64,000 nucleotides of DNA from Chloroflexota bacterium (GTDB taxonomy: Bacteria > Chloroflexota > Anaerolineae > Anaerolineales > Villigracilaceae). Within the stretch, counting starts at the first letter, position 1. Every line of letters starts with the position of its first letter. The DNA is taken from contig JACAET010000050.1 in assembly GCA_013388685.1 (NCBI GenBank), positions 62,001-126,000 of the forward strand, read 5' to 3'. Position numbers and translations under genes: made by a program. Below the pieces are notes generated by a model. The model did not search any database and was not told the DNA's origin. It saw only the letters and a program-made list of their open reading frames with translations. Below, piece by piece: positions 25,510 through 33,322 of the stretch.

Positions 25510-26847
25510 ATGGATGCCAAAGATTTGCTCAAACGTGTGAAGGAGGATAATGTCAAGTTCGTCGCCCTGCAGTTCACCGATGTGACGGGTTCGGTGAAGA
25601 GCGTGGATATGCCCGTCAGCGGGCTGGAGGGCGCGCTGGAGGACGGCGTGTGGTTCGACGGGTCGTCGGTGGAGGGCTTCGCCCGCATCCAGGAATCGGA
25701 CATGCGGCTGCTGCTCGACCCCGATACGTATGCGGTGCTTCCGTGGAGCCTGCCCGAACGCCGCCGTGCCCGCATCTTTTGCGACATTCAGACGCCCGAC
25801 GGCAAGCCCTTCGAAGGCGACCCGCGCGGCGTGCTGAAGCGCATGACCGCCAAAATTGCCGAGCGCGGCTGGACGTATAACATCGGTCCCGAACCTGAGT
25901 TCTTTCTGTTCAAAGGCACGAACGGTCACGGTGTGCATCCCGTTCCGCATGATGTAGGCGGTTACTTCGATTTTTCGGCGGCAGACGAGGCAGTGCGCGT
26001 CCGCACGGAGTTGATGGACGCTCTGCGCACGATGGGTCTCGAGGTGGAAGTCGGTCATCACGAGGTGGCGCTGGGGCAGCACGAGATTGACTTCCGCTTT
26101 GCGGATGCGGTGCGGGCGGCGGACAATGTATTGACCCTGAAGTACACGGTCAAGGCGATTGCCGCCCTGCATGGGCTGACCGCTTCTTTCATGCCCAAAC
26201 CTGTCTACGGTATCAACGGCTCGGGCATGCACTGTCATCAGAGTCTCTTCGACGACAAAGGCAACAACCTGTTCTTCGACAAGGACGATGAATACCATCT
26301 TTCGCCCATCGCCTATTCGTTCATTGCGGGACAACTCAAACACGCCCGCGGACTTGCCGCGCTGGTCGCGCCGACGGTTAATTCGTACAAACGGCTGGTT
26401 CCGGGATATGAAGCGCCCGTCTATATCGGCTGGGCGCAGATCAACCGTTCGGCGTTGATCCGCATTCCGCGTTACACGAAGGGACGCGACAAGTCCATGC
26501 GCGCAGAACTGCGCTTCCCCGACCCGTCATCCAATCCGTATCTGGCGTTTGCGGGCATGCTTGCCGCCGCGCTGGACGGCATTGACAACAAATTGACTCC
26601 GCCCAAGCCGCTCAACAATGTCAACCTGTATCATCTCGATGCAAAGGAGCGCAAGAAACTGGGGGTGGGCGAATTGCCCGGTTCGCTGGGCGAAGCGCTG
26701 GTTGAATTGAGCAAGGACAAGGTGCTGGTGGATGCGCTGGGAGAATCCGCCTACGAAGCCTTTGTCCGCGCCAAGACCGAGGAGTGGGACGAGTATCGCC
26801 TGCGCGTGAGCGATTACGAGATCGAGCGATATTTGGAAACGGCGTAG
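25510..26847 (+). CDS. glnA: Glutamine synthetase, type I (GSI-alpha)
   Basis: A 445-residue glutamine synthetase. It includes WFDGSSVEGFARIQESDM, the metal-binding GPEPEFFLF, NGSGMHCHQS, and KRLVPGYEAPVYIGWA. It makes glutamine from glutamate, ammonia and ATP. The C-terminal region has NLYHLDAKERK instead of the NLYDLPPEE adenylylation loop of GSI-beta, and the length fits GSI-alpha, so feedback rather than adenylylation control is expected. AAAGGAG lies 9 bp before ATG 25510. No GlnR or PII gene is adjacent. A long terminator hairpin follows. Confidence 0.95.
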   Translation: MDAKDLLKRVKEDNVKFVALQFTDVTGSVKSVDMPVSGLEGALEDGVWFDGSSVEGFARIQESDMRLLLDPDTYAVLPWSLPERRRARIFCDIQTPDGKPFEGDPRGVLKRMTAKIAERGWTYNIGPEPEFFLFKGTNGHGVHPVPHDVGGYFDFSAADEAVRVRTELMDALRTMGLEVEVGHHEVALGQHEIDFRFADAVRAADNVLTLKYTVKAIAALHGLTASFMPKPVYGINGSGMHCHQSLFDDKGNNLFFDKDDEYHLSPIAYSFIAGQLKHARGLAALVAPTVNSYKRLVPGYEAPVYIGWAQINRSALIRIPRYTKGRDKSMRAELRFPDPSSNPYLAFAGMLAAALDGIDNKLTPPKPLNNVNLYHLDAKERKKLGVGELPGSLGEALVELSKDKVLVDALGESAYEAFVRAKTEEWDEYRLRVSDYEIERYLETA

Positions 26848-26897
26848 TTGCAAAGGATCGGCGAATTGGCTGGATGCAGCCGGAGTATGATCGTGAA

Positions 26898-26936
26898 CGG
26901 AAATCGCCCGCGCTCAATCGAGGCGGGCGATTTCCG
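26898..26936. terminator. Bidirectional terminator between glnA and the foldase
   Basis: A perfect 14-bp stem (CGGAAATCGCCCGC and its complement) with an 11-base loop separates two convergent genes. Only TTG follows on the plus strand, but the stem is very stable. Confidence 0.65.
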
Positions 26937-26960
26937 TTGCGATTGTGTAGCCGGATTGGC

Positions 26961-28283
26961 TTACTGATTGGCGAAATCCGGCATGGGCGGCGTGAGTGTG
27001 AGGCGGTCTTCGTATTTGACGATGTCGGCAGTCAGCCGGATCGTTTCGAGCCATTGCGTGAACGCGACCTGGCGGTTTTGTTCCGCCTGTGACTCGGTGA
27101 CGGGGAGTTCCTGCCGGGCGATGACCTGAATGATGTGATACCCAAAACTGGTTTGGACGACCGGTCCGATTTCGCCGATTTCCTGGCTGAATGCCGCTTG
27201 TTCGAATTCCGTGACCATTTCGTTCTTGCCAAACCAGCCCAGGATTCCGCCGTCGGCTGCAGAGGCGGTATCTTTGGAATATTCCCTGGCGGTTTCGGCG
27301 AAGTCTGCGCCGTTGAGCAGTTTTTGTCTGAGTCCCTCGGCGAGTGCAATGTCGTCCACCAGGATGTGACGGGCAAGCACCTGGGGTTCGGTGGCGGAGA
27401 CGGCGATCACGGCTTCCTGCAGTTTTTTTCGAAGCAGGTTCATTCTATATGCTTCGCGCAGGGTTTTCTCGCTGATACCGAAACCTGCGAGACGGTCAAC
27501 GGTTGCCTGGTATTCCGCCTTGAATCCCTCCAGGGTGTAGGGGGTGGACGTTGGGGTGACATCCTCCGGTACAAAGGTGGGAGTGGGAGGCGCCGGCGTA
27601 AAGGTCTGTGTGGGCGGCGGCGGGGTGGATGTTTGGGTTGGAGTGACGGCGGGATCGAGTGTGGCGGTCGGCGGCGGTGACGGTGTGACGAATTCGGTGG
27701 GCGTGGCGGTGTGCGGATAAAGCGTCAACTGCTGTGAAGTAAACGTGGGATATTCGATGCTGAACGGGGTCGGTGTGACGGTGGGGGTGGGAGTGCCGTC
27801 GGGGAAGAAGCGATAGTTTTCCCGAATGGCTTTTTCCAATTCGTCCTCCGTCACTTCGATGCCGAGTTTCTCCGCCTCCTGCCGGATCAAGGTTTCGTCT
27901 ATCATTTGATCCAACACCTGCGAGGCCAAAAGCTGCGGGTATTGCAGGGAAAGTTCGATCTGCTGGATCTGCTGCGACAAATCCATGCCAAACTGTTGCT
28001 GAAAGTACTGGTACCTTTGATATTGGTTGAACAGGTTATACCGTTCCAGTTGTATCCGTTCCTGCCATTGCGCGATGGTGATCTTGTCGCCGTTGACTTC
28101 CGCAATCGGCTTTCGCAGCTGGAAGTAATTCACATCCAGATAACCGTAACCGAGCAGAAGGACAACCGCGGCAATCATGACGAATGCCACGGTTCGGACG
28201 ATCATGACCTGTCTTCGTTCCCGCTCGAGCCGGGCGATATGTTTTTTTGTGGCGATCCTTGGTCTTTTTTCTTGGTTGGACAT
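26961..28283 (-). CDS. Membrane-anchored PrsA/SurA-like peptidyl-prolyl isomerase
   Basis: A 440-residue protein: short basic cytoplasmic tail, one transmembrane helix (about residues 29-50), a SurA-N-like chaperone domain (60-170), a Pro/Thr-rich linker (about 170-265, many TPTPT and PPPPT units), a further helical part, and a parvulin rotamase domain (about 300-420: VLARHILVDD, FAETAREYSKD, GILGWFGKNE, SFGYHIIQV). It should assist folding of exported proteins outside the membrane. The long low-complexity linker within the chaperone region is unusual; similar linkers occur in the protein at 32510. GGAG lies 9 bp upstream of ATG 28283. Confidence 0.88.
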   Translation of the reverse strand: MSNQEKRPRIATKKHIARLERERRQVMIVRTVAFVMIAAVVLLLGYGYLDVNYFQLRKPIAEVNGDKITIAQWQERIQLERYNLFNQYQRYQYFQQQFGMDLSQQIQQIELSLQYPQLLASQVLDQMIDETLIRQEAEKLGIEVTEDELEKAIRENYRFFPDGTPTPTVTPTPFSIEYPTFTSQQLTLYPHTATPTEFVTPSPPPTATLDPAVTPTQTSTPPPPTQTFTPAPPTPTFVPEDVTPTSTPYTLEGFKAEYQATVDRLAGFGISEKTLREAYRMNLLRKKLQEAVIAVSATEPQVLARHILVDDIALAEGLRQKLLNGADFAETAREYSKDTASAADGGILGWFGKNEMVTEFEQAAFSQEIGEIGPVVQTSFGYHIIQVIARQELPVTESQAEQNRQVAFTQWLETIRLTADIVKYEDRLTLTPPMPDFANQ

Positions 28284-28368
28284 AATCTATGCTCCGAAAC
28301 GCAAATGCGGGGCATGGACTGCGCCGGGTGGCGCGTCATGCCCCGCGCGCGTTCATAGCCGGGGTGAG

Positions 28369-28656
28369 TTAGCGCATATCTTCGGCATGTTTCCCGGTAA
28401 AGGGAAGCAGAGCAATCTGCCGGGCTTGTTTGATCGCCGAGGCGATGACGCGCTGGTGTTTGGCGCACGCGCCGGTTTGGCGGCGCGGGCGAATGGTGCC
28501 TTCTTCTGTGATGTACTTCCTGAGCAATTCGATCTTTTTGTAGTCTATGGTCAGGGTTTTATCCGCGCAAAACTGGCAAAACTTGGGCTTGGCAAAGAAG
28601 CGCGCGCCGCCCTGCCCCTGTTGTTGCCCCTCAAGTGATTTTTTTTCTTCAGACAT
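28369..28656 (-). CDS. rpsR: Small ribosomal subunit protein bS18
   Basis: A 95-residue S18. The core [41 protein letters not shown] and LLPF are invariant features. FCQFC near residue 27 and the later Cys-His make a zinc site (the C+ form of S18). The Gln/Gly-rich N-terminal 20 residues are longer than usual. It is the third gene of rpsF-ssb-rpsR, 20 bp after ssb. Confidence 0.96.
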   Translation of the reverse strand: MSEEKKSLEGQQQGQGGARFFAKPKFCQFCADKTLTIDYKKIELLRKYITEEGTIRPRRQTGACAKHQRVIASAIKQARQIALLPFTGKHAEDMR

Positions 28657-28676
28657 TTCCTACTCCAAATAGATGA

Positions 28677-29093
28677 TCAAAATGGAAACTCTTCTTCGTT
28701 CGTCTCCGTCGGACCTTCCGGCGAAACCGCCTCCGCGCCGAGGTTATTGGTATGATCGCGGCGTTCGCCGAGCATCATCATTTCGCTGGCCACCACCTCC
28801 ACGCTCGTGTGCTTTACGCCTTCTTTGTCGTCCCAGCGGCGGGTTTGCAGGCGTCCTTCCACATAGACCTGCTGCCCCTTGGTGAGATATTGCTTGCAAA
28901 CCTCGGCAAGGTTTCCCCAGGCGACCACATTGAACCATTCCGTCTCGTTATGGCGTTCACCATCTGCAGAATTCCAGGTGCGGCTGACCGCTACGGTAAA
29001 CGTGGTGACCGGTTTGCCGGAAGGGGTATAGCGCATTTCGGGTTCCCTGCCCAAGTGCCCAATGATCTGGACTTTGTTCAATCCTCGGCTCAT
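28677..29093 (-). CDS. ssb: Single-stranded DNA-binding protein
   Basis: A 138-residue SSB: OB fold at residues 1-110 (LNKVQIIGHLGREPEMRYTPSG, ETEWFNVVAWGNLAEVC, GQQVYVEGRLQTRRWDDKEG), a short linker, and the acidic tail ending EEFPF, the docking motif for RecJ, RecQ and other partners. It sits between rpsF and rpsR, the usual bacterial order. AAGGAG precedes ATG 29093. Confidence 0.96.
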   Translation of the reverse strand: MSRGLNKVQIIGHLGREPEMRYTPSGKPVTTFTVAVSRTWNSADGERHNETEWFNVVAWGNLAEVCKQYLTKGQQVYVEGRLQTRRWDDKEGVKHTSVEVVASEMMMLGERRDHTNNLGAEAVSPEGPTETNEEEFPF

Positions 29094-29143
29094 GATAAAA
29101 CTCCTTATAAAGCAACCGCGCGCCCTGGCGCGGCGGTCCGATG

Positions 29144-29425
29144 TTACACGATGGTCAACATGTGGCGGAGAACAGGCTCGAGAAAGCGGATGTTCCGTTC
29201 CACTTCGCCGGTGGACTTGGGGTCGAGCGTGATGTTCATCAGAACGTACTGACCTTCCGTCTGCTTGCGGATCGGGTACGCCAGTTTTCGGCGACCCCAG
29301 ACCTCGGTCTTATCCACGCTTCCGCCTGTTTCGCCCACCCATCCCTGGATTCGTTCGAGAGCGCTCTTAAAAGCGTTCTCATCCAGATCGGGCTGGAGAA
29401 TGCACATCAATTCATATTTACGCAT
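29144..29425 (-). CDS. rpsF: Small ribosomal subunit protein bS6
   Basis: A 93-residue S6: MRKYELMCILQPDLDE at the start, then KTEVWGRRKLAYPIRKQTEGQYVLMNI. S6 binds S18 and 16S rRNA in the platform. It heads rpsF-ssb-rpsR. A stem upstream could bind S6:S18 and hide the ribosome-binding site AAAGGAGG. Confidence 0.96.
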   Translation of the reverse strand: MRKYELMCILQPDLDENAFKSALERIQGWVGETGGSVDKTEVWGRRKLAYPIRKQTEGQYVLMNITLDPKSTGEVERNIRFLEPVLRHMLTIV

Positions 29426-29439
29426 GCGGGATTTTTCCT

Positions 29440-29493
29440 CCTTTCCATGGGATTGCTCCCGTTCAAGCCGTAGACCCGCCGGGAGCGGAAAGG
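29440..29493 (-). promoter_or_regulatory. Candidate S6:S18-type autoregulatory hairpin before rpsF
   Basis: On the minus strand, CCTTTCC (29493-29487) pairs with GGAAAGG (29446-29440), and the adjoining GCTCCCG (29486-29480) pairs with CGGGAGC (29461-29455). The helices stack directly on one side; on the other an 8-base bulge (AATCCCAT) separates them. The lower stem ends in the Shine-Dalgarno region AAAGGAGG. Known S6:S18 leader motifs also use a bulged stem with a C-rich bulge, but their CCG is CCC here. A -10-like TATGAT lies at 29538-29533. Confidence 0.4.
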
Positions 29494-29618
29494 CACGTTG
29501 TAGGACGTACCTGATCGAGCAGGCGTAAGTTTATCATACTTCCCGGAATCGGGGAGGGTTATAATCGTTGAAAAACGACCCCGCGGTCTCAAAACCTCTG
29601 AGTTCCGAACAGGAGTGT

Positions 29619-30968
29619 ATGTTTAATCTGCCCAATGATGAAATCCTGCGGCTCTCCAAAGAGCATGTTTTTTACACCTGGTCGGCGCAGGCGAAGGTCA
29701 ATCCCATCGCCGTTCAGCGCGCCAAAGGCGTGTACTTCTGGGATGTGGACGACAAGCGTTACCTTGATTTCAACTCGATGACCATGTGCGTCAACATCGG
29801 TCACGGAGACGAACGCATCATCAAAGCCATGCAGGAACAGGCGGCGGAACTTCCGTACGCCGCGCCGGGCATGACCACCAAAATCCGCGCGCTGGCAAGC
29901 AAAACCGTGGCGGAGGTGACCCCGCGTCGAGCCTTGACCAAGGTCCTCTTCACCCTCGGCGGGGCGGATGCCAACGAGAACGCCATCAAACTTGCCCGCG
30001 GGTACACCGGTCGGCACAAGATACTGGCGCGCTACCGCTCCTATCACGGCGCGACGGCGGGCGCCATGGCGGCCACCGGCGACCCGCGCCGCGTCGTTTG
30101 GGAACCAAACCTGATGACGGGCGTCGTTCATTTCCTCGACCCGTATCGCTATCGCTCCACCTTCCACCGCACGATCCCTGATATTTCCGAAGAAGAGTTT
30201 GCGCGCGATTACGTCAATCACCTCGAAGAAATCATTCACTACGAGGGACCGGATACCATCGCGGCGATTCTGATGGAATCTGTGACCGGCACGAACGGCA
30301 TCATCATCCCGCCCGACGGTTACATGCAGGGAGTCCGCGCGCTGTGCAACAAATACGGCATCGTCATGATTGCGGACGAAGTGATGAGCGGATTCGGTCG
30401 TACGGGCAAGTGGTTCGCGGTCGAGCACTGGGACGTGGTGCCGGACATCATGACGATGGCAAAGGGGCTCACGTCCGCGTATGCGCCGCTGGGCGCGGTG
30501 GCGATGAAGCCGGAGATCGCGGCGGCATTCAATGAGACTCCCTTCGAAAGCGGGTTGACTTACACCTCTCACCCGGTCTCGCTGGCGGCGGCAGTGGCGA
30601 ACATTCAGGCGATGAGGGAGGATCAAGTCGTCGAGCACGCGGCAGGCATGGGTCCGGTGTTGAAGCGCATGTTGTCCGATTTGGGCGAGGCGCATCCTTC
30701 TGTGGGCGACGTCCGCTCGATTGGGTTGTTTGGCATCATCGAACTGGTCAAAGACCGCAAGACGAAGGAGCCAATGGCGCCGTGGAACGGTTCCTCGCCC
30801 GAAATGACCGCCCTGCGGAAGTATTGCCTGGATCATGGCTTGTTCCTGTACACGCACTGGCATACCGTGCTGATCATCCCGCCGTTGATCATTACCGAGG
30901 CTCAGTTGAAGGAGGGATTCGACGTGCTCGATCGGGCGCTGGAGATCACGGATAAGGCGGTAGAGTAA
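29619..30968 (+). CDS. Class III PLP-dependent aminotransferase
   Basis: A 449-residue fold-type I aminotransferase. YFWDVDDKRYLDF, YRSYHGATAGAMAATGDPRR, VMIADEVMSGFGRTGKWFAVEHW (PLP-binding Asp) and the Schiff-base Lys in MTMAKGLTSAYAPLGAV define class III. Overall pattern is nearest to taurine- or omega-amino-acid:pyruvate aminotransferases; the substrate is uncertain. ATG 29619 has AGGAG just upstream and lies about 47 bp after a TATAAT at 29560-29565. The gene stands alone, divergent from rpsF, with a strong terminator after it. Confidence 0.88.
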   Translation: MFNLPNDEILRLSKEHVFYTWSAQAKVNPIAVQRAKGVYFWDVDDKRYLDFNSMTMCVNIGHGDERIIKAMQEQAAELPYAAPGMTTKIRALASKTVAEVTPRRALTKVLFTLGGADANENAIKLARGYTGRHKILARYRSYHGATAGAMAATGDPRRVVWEPNLMTGVVHFLDPYRYRSTFHRTIPDISEEEFARDYVNHLEEIIHYEGPDTIAAILMESVTGTNGIIIPPDGYMQGVRALCNKYGIVMIADEVMSGFGRTGKWFAVEHWDVVPDIMTMAKGLTSAYAPLGAVAMKPEIAAAFNETPFESGLTYTSHPVSLAAAVANIQAMREDQVVEHAAGMGPVLKRMLSDLGEAHPSVGDVRSIGLFGIIELVKDRKTKEPMAPWNGSSPEMTALRKYCLDHGLFLYTHWHTVLIIPPLIITEAQLKEGFDVLDRALEITDKAVE

Positions 30969-30974
30969 TCTTCC

Positions 30975-31009
30975 TTTCTCGTTCGGGGTCTGAAACCCCG
31001 AACGAGAAA
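30975..31009. terminator. Bidirectional terminator
   Basis: A perfect 15-bp stem beginning TTTCTCGTTCGGGGT with a 5-base loop CTGAA lies 6 bp past the aminotransferase stop and 1 bp from the convergent GH20 stop. A T5 run follows at 31014-31018. Confidence 0.8.
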
Positions 31010-31010
31010 C

Positions 31011-32447
31011 CTATTTTTCCCATTCGATATCGGGTGACTTGAAAAAGTTAATTCCCAATGTTTCCATGTGCCGACCGTGTTTTGCCAGCCGGTTTTTGTA
31101 TTCTTCCCAATTCCGACCTTTCGGCGACCAGGCTAGTTCTGCCAGACCAGGCAGGCGGGGGAAAGCCATGAATTCAATGTCTTTCATTGTGACCAGCGTT
31201 TCCGACCAGAGAGGCGCTTCGAGACCGAGAATATCGCGTTCCTCCAGTTTCTCCATGTAGGTTCCGGGTTCCCATTCGTAGGAATCTTTCACGCTGATGT
31301 GCCCAACCCAGTCCAAGCCGAGTGGCGTGGATGGGTCGTATTTCATGTCGAGGTACGTTTTGTTGGCGGGTGAAAGGATGATCTTGCAGCCCTGCGCTTT
31401 TGCGCTCTGATACGCCGCGCCAAACCAGTGTTGGGCAATCGTGCGGGAATCCAGTTCCGCTTCGCCGATCTCCGCCCAGCCGATGGGAATTTTATTGTGG
31501 GCGAACACGATCTGTTGGAAGCGTTTGATGAATTTCCTGTATTCCTCCTCGGGCGTGGAGCGCGCTTCATCGCCGCCAATGTGAATGTACGGCGCGGGCG
31601 AGATGGCGGCAAGCTCGCAGATCACGTCGTCGAGAAACCGGTAGGTGATTTCTGAATTGATATTTAATGTACTAAAACCGACCTGGGTGCCTTCGTATAA
31701 AGAGGGCGCTTCTTCGGACTGGTTCAGTTCGGGGTATGAAGCCAGCGCCGCATGGGTGTGTCCGGGCGAGTCAATTTCGGGGACGACCATCACGTAGCGC
31801 CGCCGGGCGTAGTCAATCATCTCTTTGAATTCTTCCTGCGTGTAGAACCCGCCGCCTCCGCCGTTCACCTGGGTTTGCGCGCCGATCTCGGTCAGTTTGG
31901 GTCGCGACTTGATTTCGATCCGCCAGCCCTGATCGTCGGTGAGGTGCAGGTGCAGTCGGTTCATTTTGTAGCGCGAGATCAGGTCAATGTAGCGTTTCAC
32001 GTCTGCCACACCGAAGAAGTGACGCGCCACATCCAACATGGCGCCGCGCCAGGCGAATCGGGGAGCGTCGCTGATGGACAGCGCGGGCAGGCTCGGGTCC
32101 GCGGGGTGAAGCGTGCCGAGAAGTTGAAGCAGGGTTTGGGCGGCGTAGAATAATCCGGCGGGTTGCGCGGCGCGCAGACCGATACCGTCCGGGAAAATCG
32201 TGAGTTCGTATCCTTCGTCCCCATGCCGGGGATCGTCCGCCAGCATCAGAACAATGTCTGCGCGGCGGGGGCTATCGACGCGGACGGCGAGGTCGAGACC
32301 GGTCAACGTGCGGATTTCGCCTGCCAGGAATATGCCGGACTGAACGGCATCGTCATTCGGCGATGTGATCACTCTGGTTGCGGGTGTGAGTTTGAAATGT
32401 CCGGAAGACGCGGTGAGGGAAGCGGGGTGGGGTATCAAATTGTACAT
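31011..32447 (-). CDS. Beta-N-acetylhexosaminidase, GH20
   Basis: A 478-residue enzyme from ATG 32447, with GGGAGG about 12 bp upstream; the in-frame start at 32498 would add 17 poorly conserved residues. The N-terminal GH20b domain (residues 5-125) is followed by the catalytic barrel: DVARHFF, HLHLTDDQGWRIEIKS, VVPEIDSPGHTHAAL and the catalytic pair in HIGGDEA. It removes terminal GlcNAc or GalNAc from glycans or peptidoglycan fragments by substrate-assisted catalysis. No signal peptide is visible, so a cytoplasmic recycling role is likely. Confidence 0.92.
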   Translation of the reverse strand: MYNLIPHPASLTASSGHFKLTPATRVITSPNDDAVQSGIFLAGEIRTLTGLDLAVRVDSPRRADIVLMLADDPRHGDEGYELTIFPDGIGLRAAQPAGLFYAAQTLLQLLGTLHPADPSLPALSISDAPRFAWRGAMLDVARHFFGVADVKRYIDLISRYKMNRLHLHLTDDQGWRIEIKSRPKLTEIGAQTQVNGGGGGFYTQEEFKEMIDYARRRYVMVVPEIDSPGHTHAALASYPELNQSEEAPSLYEGTQVGFSTLNINSEITYRFLDDVICELAAISPAPYIHIGGDEARSTPEEEYRKFIKRFQQIVFAHNKIPIGWAEIGEAELDSRTIAQHWFGAAYQSAKAQGCKIILSPANKTYLDMKYDPSTPLGLDWVGHISVKDSYEWEPGTYMEKLEERDILGLEAPLWSETLVTMKDIEFMAFPRLPGLAELAWSPKGRNWEEYKNRLAKHGRHMETLGINFFKSPDIEWEK

Positions 32448-32509
32448 GTTATGTGGTATCCTCCCGCACATGATACGCGTGTTTTGTTGATTGCACAACG
32501 ATTTCGCTC

Positions 32510-33322
32510 ATGGAAAATAAACCATTCGTTGATTTTGATCTCCTGGCTCCCATTTTGCTGGGTATATTCTCTATTGCGGGCATTGCCCTGATTTTCTGGG
32601 GCGGGTTTTTTCAGCCGCGTCCGACCATCGAGGCGGTCGGCACATCCACATCTTTTCGCTATATCTTTATCGGGACGGAGCCCGGTCTTTCCACGCTCAC
32701 GCCTGAACCGACGCCGACGCGGATCGTCATTGAATCATCGCCGTTTCCTACCCGACTCCCGGCGGGTACCTTTGCTCCAACCGTGCCGCCATTGACACCG
32801 CAAACGGGCGGCGGTTCGTCGTTCTTTCCGACACGGACTTCTCCTTCTCTAACGCCGCCGCCGTTCCCCACCGATTCGTCTTTTGCTACCAAACCCGCCT
32901 CCTCGCTGTTCACCCCCACATTCACCCCCACCATCCCTGCCGTGCTGGCAAAGTATGACGATACCTATTTCGGCATTCTCTATGACGGCGAATGGACCAG
33001 CCAGACCAACGTGAGCGGCGCCTATCAAAACACCCTGCATATTTCCTTCACCATCGAAAATTACGCCTTGTTCACGTTCGTGGGACAACAGGTGATTCTC
33101 ACCTATCAGGCAGGACCTAGTTTGGGCACGATTCGCATTGATCTCGACGGCATCGAGTTCGAGGTCAGCCAAGCCAGCCCGCAGACCCAACTGGTGGATT
33201 GGGCTTCCCCTATCCTTATTCTGGGGACGCACGACCTTGTCGTCGAGCATTTGAGCGGCGGCTCGGTCAATATCGACTCGGTTACCATCCCCGATATTCG
33301 CACCGCTACTCCCACTCCATAA
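32510..33322 (+). CDS. Membrane-anchored surface protein with Pro/Thr linker, unknown function
   Basis: A 270-residue protein. One hydrophobic helix at residues about 10-32 acts as an uncleaved signal anchor. Residues 55-145 are low-complexity and rich in P, T and S (TPEPTPTR, FTPTFTPT). Residues 150-265 form a compact, beta-rich domain (YDDTYFGILYDGEW, ISFTIENYALFTFVGQQV, IRIDLDGIEFEV, TVTIPDI-like end) resembling carbohydrate-binding jelly-roll modules. It may display a glycan-binding domain outside the cell. It starts 62 bp from the divergent GH20 gene and overlaps the recJ 3' end by 17 bp. Confidence 0.75.
   Translation: MENKPFVDFDLLAPILLGIFSIAGIALIFWGGFFQPRPTIEAVGTSTSFRYIFIGTEPGLSTLTPEPTPTRIVIESSPFPTRLPAGTFAPTVPPLTPQTGGGSSFFPTRTSPSLTPPPFPTDSSFATKPASSLFTPTFTPTIPAVLAKYDDTYFGILYDGEWTSQTNVSGAYQNTLHISFTIENYALFTFVGQQVILTYQAGPSLGTIRIDLDGIEFEVSQASPQTQLVDWASPILILGTHDLVVEHLSGGSVNIDSVTIPDIRTATPTP

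Noticed and set aside
29568..29618. TTG start at 29568 for the aminotransferase
   Set aside because: It lies only 2 bp after TATAAT, upstream of the expected transcript start; ATG 29619 has AGGAG and begins where homology begins.
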